DNA of 7,359 nt, taken from contig CAZGKW010000083.1 of NCBI GenBank assembly GCA_964526295.1, forward strand, positions 1 through 7,359, written 5' to 3'. The position numbers and the translations under genes are program-made. The stretch comes from CAZGKW01 sp964526295 (GTDB lineage: Bacteria; Planctomycetota; Phycisphaerae; FEN-1346). Positions 1-4,610 of the stretch are shown piece by piece. The stretch's first letter is position 1. Each line of letters opens with the position of its first letter. Under the pieces are notes generated by a model that was given only the letters and a program-made list of their open reading frames with translations, did not search any database and was not told the DNA's origin.

Positions 1-9
1 GTCGCCCAC
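1..9 (-). CDS. Possible start of the next head gene (only 3 codons inside the window)
   Basis: Just past the DUF2190 stop codon, the minus strand reads TAGGAG, where the stop overlaps an AGGAG ribosome binding site (plus-strand 18-22). Nine bases later a GTG codon (7-9) opens a frame that leaves the window. Head operons of this type continue with further head-completion or head-tail connector genes after the cement protein, so a tightly coupled next gene is expected. Three codons do not allow identification, and a start further left is equally possible. Confidence 0.25.
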
Positions 10-21
10 AGCCGGCCGCTC

Positions 22-357
22 CTACTGGGACAGCCGCACGCGGACGGTCGTGTCGGCGTCGGCCGCCACCTTGATGGTCTTACCGAGGAGCTTGTTGGCG
101 CCCGACTCGTCGTCTTCCTTGGCCTGGGCGTCGGCGACGTCCCAGTAAACTTTCTTGCCGGCCGCGATGCCGGACCCGCCGCCCGTGGCCTTCGGGAAGT
201 CGAAGACGCCGCCGACGGCGAGCGCCCCGAGGACGTTGGCCGCGATGGGCGTCTTGGCGACGCCCACGAGGTCCCCCTGGACCACGACCGCCCCGGCCGC
301 CACTGCCGCGCTCGGCGTGTAGTCGACCGCCGCGCCGTCATGCACGAACTTTGCCAT
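22..357 (-). CDS. DUF2190 family capsid cement (head decoration) protein
   Basis: This is a small protein of 111 residues, the usual length for DUF2190 phage proteins, which decorate or cement the outer capsid surface much as lambda gpD does. Visible family features are a short N-terminal strand (AKFVHDG), a glycine/valine-rich core with VVQGDLVGVA near residues 25-34, the LGALAVGGVFDFPKA stretch at about 43-57, a GKKVYWD segment near 67-73, and a C-terminal LLGK...DTTVRVRL strand. Such small beta-rich proteins are normally encoded directly after the major capsid gene, and here it lies just beyond it in the same orientation, separated only by the inserted GNAT gene. A strong ribosome binding site (AGGAAGGGAG, plus-strand 365-374) sits 7 nt before the ATG and fixes the start. 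The family assignment is from recognition of the pattern; the cement role is known for relatives and inferred here. Confidence 0.8.
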   Translation of the reverse strand: MAKFVHDGAAVDYTPSAAVAAGAVVVQGDLVGVAKTPIAANVLGALAVGGVFDFPKATGGGSGIAAGKKVYWDVADAQAKEDDESGANKLLGKTIKVAADADTTVRVRLSQ

Positions 358-358
358 G

Positions 359-387
359 TTGCGTCTCCCTTCCTAGCGCGCTACAAT
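359..387 (+). promoter_or_regulatory. Putative promoter of the GNAT gene
   Basis: TTGCGT (359-364), a 17-nt spacer and TACAAT (382-387) resemble a sigma70-type promoter: the -10 matches 5 of 6 bases, the -35 only TTG. The -10 ends 15 nt before the ATG at 403, so the transcript would have a leader of only about 8-10 nt, in keeping with the lack of any Shine-Dalgarno before that ATG. The spacer overlaps the ribosome binding site of the divergent DUF2190 gene. This is a prediction from sequence only. Confidence 0.4.
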
Positions 388-402
388 CAGCGCCGGTGCC
401 CT

Positions 403-813
403 ATGAGCGTCGTGGAATACGCCTCCGTCGGTGACGTGCCGTTCCTCTGCCGAGCCCATCCGAAGGCGTCCGAGAGCATGCTGGCCGACCAGGTCGAGCG
501 CCGCGAGGTCCTCGTCGCGCGCGTCAACGACCAGATCGTCGGCTGGTTGCGGTTCGTCCACTTCTGGGATACGCTGCCTTTGATGAGGGAGCTGCATGTC
601 CTCGGACCTCACCGCGGCTGCGGCATCGGCCGAGCGCTGGTCGAGTTCTGGGAGGGCGAGATGAGGTGCCGCGGCCATACGAAGGTGATGACCTCCACGA
701 TGTCGAGCGAAACCGCCCAGGGCTTCTACAGGAAGCTGGGCTACACCGACGTGGGCGGCTTCGTCCTCCCCGGTGAAGCGCTCGAACTGATGCTCTACAA
801 GTCGCTCGCCTGA
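403..813 (+). CDS. GNAT family N-acetyltransferase (accessory gene in head operon)
   Basis: This is a 136-residue protein with the GNAT fold, which transfers an acetyl group from acetyl-CoA to an amine on a small molecule or protein. The acetyl-CoA binding motif A is clear at about residues 64-80 (LHVLGPHRGCGIGRALV, containing R-x-x-G-x-G at 71-76). Motif B follows at about 105-114 (AQGFYRKLGY), the classic helix-strand of the family. The N-terminal half has the usual substrate-side strands, with VLVARVNDQIVGWLRF at 37-51. The length suits a minimal single-domain GNAT. The ATG at 403 is preferred because the conserved fold begins directly after it; the frame is open to 340 but that would run into the DUF2190 gene. 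It is on the strand opposite to the phage genes, 45 nt from the divergent DUF2190 start and 5 nt from the convergent capsid stop. The substrate cannot be predicted. It is probably a moron acting in the lysogen, not a virion component. Confidence 0.85.
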   Translation: MSVVEYASVGDVPFLCRAHPKASESMLADQVERREVLVARVNDQIVGWLRFVHFWDTLPLMRELHVLGPHRGCGIGRALVEFWEGEMRCRGHTKVMTSTMSSETAQGFYRKLGYTDVGGFVLPGEALELMLYKSLA

Positions 814-818
814 CACGC

Positions 819-2312
819 TTAAGCCTCGCCCTTGCTCTTGATGCCGCCCTTCGGGTCCTGCAGGGCCACGCCGAAGTCGTGGTAGCCCCGCATCTGGACG
901 CCGAGACGATTGAAGTCCGCCTCGGCCGTCTCGATGGTCGGCGACTCCTGGCCGTTCAGGAACGCGACCTCGATGACCGGCAGGTCCGCCGGGTCGGCCA
1001 GCAGGTACCACGCCTTGGCGCTGTAGCCCGTGTAGTGGGTGTTCGAGAGGTACCGGCTGACTTCGACGCGGAACTTGCCCTGGTGCGGGTTCGCGACCGG
1101 GTACTTCGTCGAGGCCGTGGTGTCGCGGATCTCGACGCTCTTGAAGAGTTGCGTGCCCATGGCCGAGAGGGCCGTCGGCACGAGGATGATCTGCGGCATG
1201 ATGCCGATGGGCTTGCCGTCCGAGTCGGTCTGCTCCAGGAACGCGACCTCGGCCTTCGTCAGGCCGTCGATGCTGAGGACCGTGTCGGTACCCGTGAGAT
1301 AGTTGTTGTTGGCTGTCTTGAAGAAGTCCGAGTTGGCGAGGAAGATGGTCCAGAACACATCGTTGATCTTGAGGCCGCTGCCGCGCCCCAGTTTCCGGGG
1401 GACGGTCGTGATGGCCCCCAGGTCGTCGTTGATGATGTCCCGCCGGTCGATGGCCAGGAGCAGGCCGAACGTGTCGGCCTTGTTGGTGTAGGACTCCTCG
1501 CCGAGGGTCCCGTGCTTCAGTTCCCCGCCCGGTGCGACCGGCTCGTACTGGTCCTTGCCGATGAGGCGGTAGGAGGTGACGGTCTTGAAGTCCGACACGT
1601 TCCGCACCGCGCAGATCGAGCGCCACACCCGCTCGACGCTGAAGAAGCCGTCCAGGAGGAACTTGTTGGCGACATTCGAGAGGATGCCGCCGATGTCGAC
1701 CGTCGAGAAGGCGGCCGACAGGTTCTGGGCGAAGGCAAAGCGCAGGACCTCGCGGCTCGCGCGGAAGTTGCGGCCGCTGTAGCCGTTCGCCCAGGCCGCC
1801 TCCAGCAAGAGTTCCTGGAGGCCGATGCCGCCGCGGAACCGCTTGGCGGCCGCATCGAGCGTCTTTTCGTCGTGGACCTTATCGAGGTCATGCAGGCCCG
1901 CCGTCAGCATGCAGGCCGCCTCGAGGACCGTCCCGGTCATGGCATTGTCCGGCACGTGCGCAGCGGGGGCCTTCGGCCGGTCGGCCCGCAGGACCTCGAG
2001 TTCCGTCCGCGTCACGTCCCACCCCTCGCGGATGGCCTTCGCGGCGATGTCGGCGCGTGAGTCGCCGCACACCTTCCGCACGGCCGCGATCCGCTCCTGC
2101 TCGGCGGCGGCCTTCGCGCGCATGTCGGCGACGGGGTCGAGTTCCAGGCCCGCATCCGGCGCGCCGGCCGCGGCGGGCGCTGCGGCCGCCTCCACCTTGG
2201 CGGGCGCGCCGGCGTCCGTCTCGGGCTTCTCCCGGCCCTCTGCGGCCTGCGGGCCCTTCCCCTCGGCGCCCTGGGTTTCCACGTCGGTGCTGATGGTGTC
2301 CTTGCCGTCCAT
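819..2312 (-). CDS. Major capsid protein (gpT-like), possible internal translation start
   Basis: Inside the chimeric frame, an ATG at 2312 (residue 171 of the long frame) is preceded by AAGGAG (2322-2327) with 9-nt spacing, a ribosome binding site at least as good as those of the neighbouring genes. Starting here gives 497 residues: an acidic, Ala/Pro-rich N-terminal region, a charged helical region of the kind that acts as an internal scaffold (delta) domain, and the complete capsid fold. The capsid part carries LLDGFFSVERVWRSICAVRN, DFKTVTSYRLIG and RRDIINDDLGA, which match the Mu gpT-like head subunit family. The codons forming the Shine-Dalgarno encode Lys-Glu-Arg at the end of the protease-like tail, so the signal could be coincidental. 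If used, the capsid subunit would be made independently of the damaged portal/protease part, recalling the nested C/Nu3 start in lambda. The capsid identity is well supported; the separate start is inference. Confidence 0.5.
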   Translation of the reverse strand: MDGKDTISTDVETQGAEGKGPQAAEGREKPETDAGAPAKVEAAAAPAAAGAPDAGLELDPVADMRAKAAAEQERIAAVRKVCGDSRADIAAKAIREGWDVTRTELEVLRADRPKAPAAHVPDNAMTGTVLEAACMLTAGLHDLDKVHDEKTLDAAAKRFRGGIGLQELLLEAAWANGYSGRNFRASREVLRFAFAQNLSAAFSTVDIGGILSNVANKFLLDGFFSVERVWRSICAVRNVSDFKTVTSYRLIGKDQYEPVAPGGELKHGTLGEESYTNKADTFGLLLAIDRRDIINDDLGAITTVPRKLGRGSGLKINDVFWTIFLANSDFFKTANNNYLTGTDTVLSIDGLTKAEVAFLEQTDSDGKPIGIMPQIILVPTALSAMGTQLFKSVEIRDTTASTKYPVANPHQGKFRVEVSRYLSNTHYTGYSAKAWYLLADPADLPVIEVAFLNGQESPTIETAEADFNRLGVQMRGYHDFGVALQDPKGGIKSKGEA

Positions 2313-2822
2313 GACTTTCCTCTCCTTGGCCGTTGCGGCCACCCGGGCGCTGGTCTCGCCATCCGCCCCGAGGTCCACGAACGAGAGTTCCCCGAGCGTC
2401 GCCCGCCGGACGACGTTCACGGGGCCCGCAAACGCCTCGCCGTCGGTCACCTTGGCCATCCGCATGGTCCGGAGTTTGCCCGCCAGGTCGACCGCCCGGG
2501 CCCACCGGCCGAAGGCCGCCTCAACCTGCCGGTTCGTCTCGCCGTCGGCCGCCAGGAGCTGGAGCCGCGGCCCGGTGCCGATGGCGTCGTTGGCGAGCGT
2601 CAGGACGATCCCCTTGGCGTAGGAGTTGTTCGCCACCTCGTAGCGGGCCCGTTCCCGCAGGCGCCGCCGCACGTCCGCGCTGCCGGCGGCGTCGGCCGAG
2701 AGGGCGTCGGCCATCGCCCAGTGCCGGGCGTTCTCGGCCGTGGTCTGGGCGGCGTCGAACCGGGCCCGAAGGACGGCCGGGAGGGACCGTCGGGCCTTCC
2801 TCTTGGTGCGGAACGGCCACAT
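819..2822 (-). CDS. Chimeric frame: portal N-terminus fused to prohead protease tail and gpT-like major capsid protein
   Basis: This uninterrupted 667-codon frame joins parts of proteins that are normally separate. Residues 1 to ~132 match the N-terminus of lambda-type portal proteins, with RARYEVANNSYAKGIVLTLA at 58-77, GTGPRLQ at 82-88 and the MAKVTDGEAFA segment ending near 132. Residues ~138-165 (RRATLGELSFVDLGADGETS and onward) look like the C-terminal end of an HK97/U35-type prohead protease. An Ala/Pro/Glu-rich linker (about 180-225) and a charged helical region (about 228-285) resemble a scaffold or delta domain. Residues ~340-660 resemble Mu gpT-type major capsid proteins, including the conserved RRDIINDDLGA at 460-470. 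Portals of this family are usually around 500 residues, so roughly three quarters of the portal and the catalytic part of the protease are missing, yet the frame is intact. Translation would start at the ATG overlapping the upstream stop (TGATG), with GGGAGGG (2831-2837) 8 nt before it. Protease-capsid fusions are known; a portal joined to them is not a recognised arrangement and points to a deletion or an assembly join. Confidence 0.75.
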   Translation of the reverse strand: MWPFRTKRKARRSLPAVLRARFDAAQTTAENARHWAMADALSADAAGSADVRRRLRERARYEVANNSYAKGIVLTLANDAIGTGPRLQLLAADGETNRQVEAAFGRWARAVDLAGKLRTMRMAKVTDGEAFAGPVNVVRRATLGELSFVDLGADGETSARVAATAKERKVMDGKDTISTDVETQGAEGKGPQAAEGREKPETDAGAPAKVEAAAAPAAAGAPDAGLELDPVADMRAKAAAEQERIAAVRKVCGDSRADIAAKAIREGWDVTRTELEVLRADRPKAPAAHVPDNAMTGTVLEAACMLTAGLHDLDKVHDEKTLDAAAKRFRGGIGLQELLLEAAWANGYSGRNFRASREVLRFAFAQNLSAAFSTVDIGGILSNVANKFLLDGFFSVERVWRSICAVRNVSDFKTVTSYRLIGKDQYEPVAPGGELKHGTLGEESYTNKADTFGLLLAIDRRDIINDDLGAITTVPRKLGRGSGLKINDVFWTIFLANSDFFKTANNNYLTGTDTVLSIDGLTKAEVAFLEQTDSDGKPIGIMPQIILVPTALSAMGTQLFKSVEIRDTTASTKYPVANPHQGKFRVEVSRYLSNTHYTGYSAKAWYLLADPADLPVIEVAFLNGQESPTIETAEADFNRLGVQMRGYHDFGVALQDPKGGIKSKGEA
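2313..2327 (-). promoter_or_regulatory. Internal ribosome binding site before the capsid start
   Basis: The minus strand reads AAGGAGAGGAAAGTC directly before the ATG at 2312. AAGGAG lies 9 nt from the start codon and would pair well with the 16S rRNA 3' end. It sits exactly at the boundary between the protease-like tail and the capsid domain, where a separate start would make sense. Confidence 0.45.
2424..2822 (-). pseudogene. Truncated lambda-type phage portal protein (N-terminal fragment)
   Basis: The first ~133 codons of the chimeric frame are all that remains of the portal gene. In lambda-like phages the portal forms the dodecameric ring at the capsid vertex through which DNA is packaged and the tail is joined. 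The basic N-terminus (RTKRKARR), the RARYEVANNSYAKGIVLTLAN helix region and the TVDGEAF-like end of the fragment (here VTDGEAFA, 125-132) are typical of the first quarter of the family. The wing, stem, crown and clip regions are absent, and no other stretch of the window encodes them. Its position directly after the small gene and terminase is the expected place for a portal. A functional portal cannot be made from this fragment. The right-hand limit of the fragment is approximate to a few codons. Confidence 0.7.
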
Positions 2823-3019
2823 CAGGCGGTCCCTCCCGGGCTGATCTTGGCCATCTTCACGCCGAGGCCCTTGGCGCGGCTGGCCCGCTTCGATTCCAGG
2901 TACTTGTCCGCGGCGACCTGGTCGGCGATGTCGTGCTGCTCAACGCTCACGCCATCGGCCGCGGCCCGCTTGGGGCCGGCGGCGTTTTCCTGGATCGCGG
3001 TGTCGAGCGGTTCGGTCAT
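2822..3019 (-). CDS. Small uncharacterised phage protein at the gpW position (between terminase and portal)
   Basis: This 65-residue protein is encoded directly before the portal fragment, with its TGA stop and the next ATG sharing a base (TGATG), which suggests translational coupling. In lambda the corresponding slot holds gpW, the head-tail joining protein, but I see no gpW signature here. Visible features are a polar N-terminus, an acidic helix (EQHDIADQVAADKYLESK, about 27-44) and a basic C-terminal tail ending GLGVKMAKISPGGTA. The ATG at 3019 is chosen because AGGTGAAGGG lies about 13 nt upstream; a GTG at 3040 would itself fall inside that ribosome binding site. The protein is probably a minor head or connector component, on context alone. 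The inserted Fic gene and its leader now separate it from the terminase gene with which it would normally form an operon. Confidence 0.6.
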   Translation of the reverse strand: MTEPLDTAIQENAAGPKRAAADGVSVEQHDIADQVAADKYLESKRASRAKGLGVKMAKISPGGTA

Positions 3020-3060
3020 GGAAGAGCGCGGTCCCTTCACCTATGTCTTTTTGCGGAAGG

Positions 3061-3092
3061 CCCCCGATCCTTGCGTGGAAAATCGGCGGGGG
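3061..3092. repeat. Imperfect inverted repeat (possible hairpin)
   Basis: CCCCCGAT (3061-3068) can pair with ATCGG-C-GGGGG (3082-3092) with one bulged C, giving about eight base pairs around a 13-nt loop. No T-run follows on either strand, so it does not look like an intrinsic terminator. It lies about 40-70 nt upstream of the 65-aa gene start. Confidence 0.3.
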
Positions 3093-3251
3093 AGAAAGAT
3101 TTCCGCCCGCGGCGGGCACTCAGGACACGTTTTGCGCGCCGCGTTTACCCTCTACATCTGCCTGAGGGGCGGATTTGCCGCGCAGATTCCGAGGAAATGG
3201 CAGCGATCAGGAGACCGCTTGACGTCATCCCCGAGAAGGGCTACCTGGGGC

Positions 3252-3271
3252 CACCCTGCCTGGAAAGGGTG
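3252..3271. repeat. Short inverted repeat CACCCT/AGGGTG
   Basis: Six perfectly complementary bases (CACCCT at 3252-3257, AGGGTG at 3266-3271) flank an 8-nt centre, about 60 nt before the possible Fic -35 element. This could be an operator or chance; the arms are short. Confidence 0.2.
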
Positions 3272-3334
3272 TCAAGCAGCGAAATCGAGCCGCACGTCTA
3301 TTTTCGACCTGCTCGCATTCCGCAAATAACTCGC

Positions 3335-3363
3335 TTGCTTGCTTTCGCCGGTGACGGTATCCT
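3335..3363 (+). promoter_or_regulatory. Putative promoter of the Fic gene
   Basis: TTGCTT (3335-3340), a 17-nt spacer and TATCCT (3358-3363) form a weak sigma70-like promoter (3 of 6 and 4 of 6 matches). The -10 ends 8 nt before the ATG at 3372, so initiation would fall almost on the start codon and give a nearly leaderless mRNA. No Shine-Dalgarno is visible before that ATG. The layout parallels the possible GNAT promoter. Confidence 0.3.
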
Positions 3364-3371
3364 TCCAGACC

Positions 3372-4529
3372 ATGGAACCACAGAAAAACCGGTCAGGCCG
3401 GATCGCCAAGCGCGACGGGTACGAGGCGTTCATTCCCGACCCGCTCCCGCCCCGAATCGGGTGGACCGACCATCTCCTGCGGTCCATGTCGGACGCCGAC
3501 CGGCTGGTCGGCGAACTGGCCCGCGAGGGCCACCGTCTTCCCAATCCACACCTGCTGATGCGGCCGTTCGTGCGGCGCGAGGCCGTGCTCTCCAGCCGCA
3601 TCGAGGGCACCCAGGCCACGCTGGGCGAACTGCTGGCGTCCGAGGCGGGGGCGGCGGTCGAGCGGAGCCCCGACGACCTGCGGGAGGTGGCCAACTACGT
3701 CGCGGCGCTGGAGCACGGCGTGGCGCGGCTCCGGACGTTGCCGCTCTCGCTCCGGCTCATCAAGGAGATGCACGCCAAGTTGATGAAGGGCGTCCGAGGG
3801 GAGGTGGCCACGCCGGGCGAGTTCCGCCGCACCCAGAACTGGATCGGCCCGGCCGGCTGCACGCTCGCCAACGCCACCTACGTGCCCCCGCCGCCGGACG
3901 AACTGGCGGCATGCTTGGGCGCGTGGGAGACGTTCCTGCACGACCGCACACTGCCCCCGCTCGTTCACGCAGGCCTGGCGCACTCCCAGTTCGAGGCCAT
4001 CCATCCCTTCCTGGACGGCAACGGGCGGATCGGCCGGCTGCTCGTCATCCTCCTCTTGATTGAGCGCTCCATTCTTCCGGCGCCGCTCCTCTACCTGAGC
4101 GCGTTCTTCGAGGCCACGCGCGAGGAGTATTACGCCCGGCTGCGGGGCGTCGTCGAGCGCGCCGAGTGGGAGTCCTGGATCGAGTACTTCCTCAACGGCG
4201 TGGCCCGCATGTCCGAGGACGTGGTGGGAAGGGCCGAGAGGATTAATGCGCTCCTCTCGGAGTGGCGGCGCGCCGTCTCCGGAACGAGTTCGGCCACGCC
4301 GTCGGCGCTCGTGGACCTTCTGGCAGAGAACCCCTACTGGACCGTCACGAAGGCGGCCGATCGGCTCGGGGTGGCATTCACGACGGCCCAACGCGCGGTG
4401 GACCGGCTTGAGAAGGCCGGCGCGCTCGAGCAGGTTCCCGACGCCAAGCGCGATCGTGTCTACTGCGCGCGGCGGATCATGGACATCCTGGACGAACCCG
4501 CGCGACTCACGCCGAAGCCTCCGGCATAG
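3372..4529 (+). CDS. Fic family protein, class II (self-inhibited), with C-terminal winged-helix domain
   Basis: Fic proteins transfer AMP (sometimes another phosphate-containing group) from a nucleotide to a hydroxyl on a target protein. The catalytic motif is complete at residues 211-222, HPFLDGNGRIGR, with catalytic His211, acidic Asp215 for metal and Arg219/Arg222 for phosphate. The flap region upstream (about 150-178, GEFRRTQNWIG then ATYVPPPPDEL) has the usual target-docking and PPPP features. An inhibitory (S/T)xxxE(G/N) helix is present N-terminally (SSRIEG, residues 74-79), with Glu78 expected to block productive ATP binding; this defines class II, so no separate antitoxin is needed. 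Residues ~311-371 form a winged-helix-like domain (TVTKAADRLGVAFTTAQRAVDRLEKAG), common in this subgroup. The 385-residue length fits. The ATG at 3372 is chosen because the conserved N-terminus (YEAFIPDPLPP) follows it; an in-frame TTG at 3339 is less likely. The gene lies opposite to the phage genes and converges on the terminase, 81 nt away. The target is unknown. Confidence 0.92.
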   Translation: MEPQKNRSGRIAKRDGYEAFIPDPLPPRIGWTDHLLRSMSDADRLVGELAREGHRLPNPHLLMRPFVRREAVLSSRIEGTQATLGELLASEAGAAVERSPDDLREVANYVAALEHGVARLRTLPLSLRLIKEMHAKLMKGVRGEVATPGEFRRTQNWIGPAGCTLANATYVPPPPDELAACLGAWETFLHDRTLPPLVHAGLAHSQFEAIHPFLDGNGRIGRLLVILLLIERSILPAPLLYLSAFFEATREEYYARLRGVVERAEWESWIEYFLNGVARMSEDVVGRAERINALLSEWRRAVSGTSSATPSALVDLLAENPYWTVTKAADRLGVAFTTAQRAVDRLEKAGALEQVPDAKRDRVYCARRIMDILDEPARLTPKPPA

Positions 4530-4573
4530 CCGGGGTGGATCACGCTTGCCCTTCCCGAGCGGCCACCTGCCGC

Positions 4574-4583
4574 CCGACGTCGG
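4574..4583. repeat. 10-bp palindrome in the gap between convergent Fic and terminase genes
   Basis: CCGACGTCGG is a perfect palindrome in the 81-nt gap (4530-4610). It has no loop and no adjacent T-run, so it is not a standard terminator. No intrinsic terminator was found in this gap for either gene, implying read-through or Rho-dependent termination. Confidence 0.25.
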
Positions 4584-4610
4584 TTGTCCCGTGCGTTCGT
4601 GGACCCGCTG

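Larger units (their letters stand above)
3020..3371. other. 352-nt intergenic region between divergent small phage gene and Fic gene
   Basis: No convincing gene is seen here. The composition is less GC-skewed than the flanking coding DNA. It holds the ribosome binding site of the 65-aa gene at its left end, a possible imperfect hairpin (3061-3092), a short inverted repeat (3252-3271), a TGACGTCA palindrome (3220-3227), a GCTT-type short tandem repeat (about 3333-3344) and a possible Fic promoter at its right end. It probably came in with the Fic gene. It may also carry a promoter driving the leftward head genes, since transcription from the terminase side must cross the Fic gene in antisense, but I could not find a clear one. 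Confidence 0.5.

Noticed and set aside
373..1626. A 417-residue minus-strand frame overlapping the capsid and GNAT genes
   Set aside because: It is an out-of-frame reading of the capsid gene and the antisense of GNAT. The sequence is Arg/Gly/His-rich and lacks family features.
3219..3248. TTGACG at 3219-3224 as the -35 of a stronger Fic promoter
   Set aside because: The hexamer 17 nt downstream is TACCTG, a poor -10, and the resulting leader would be over 100 nt without a ribosome binding site before the Fic ATG.
391..3353. Shared 8-mer CGCCGGTG upstream of both GNAT (391-398) and Fic (3346-3353) as a common operator
   Set aside because: It is a GC-rich 8-mer in a GC-rich window, placed differently relative to the possible promoters; chance is sufficient.
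2333..4063. A 576-residue plus-strand open frame spanning the portal fragment, intergenic region and half of Fic
   Set aside because: The product is Pro/Arg/Gly-rich with no domain, crosses three unrelated features and overlaps the well-supported Fic gene in another frame.
3393..4391. A 332-residue minus-strand frame opposite Fic, considered as an antitoxin or antisense gene
   Set aside because: The composition is that of a codon shadow, with no motif. A class II Fic carries its own inhibitory helix and needs no separate antitoxin.
4530..4610. Bidirectional terminator between convergent Fic and terminase genes
   Set aside because: Only a loopless 10-bp palindrome (4574-4583) is present and no T-run follows on either strand.
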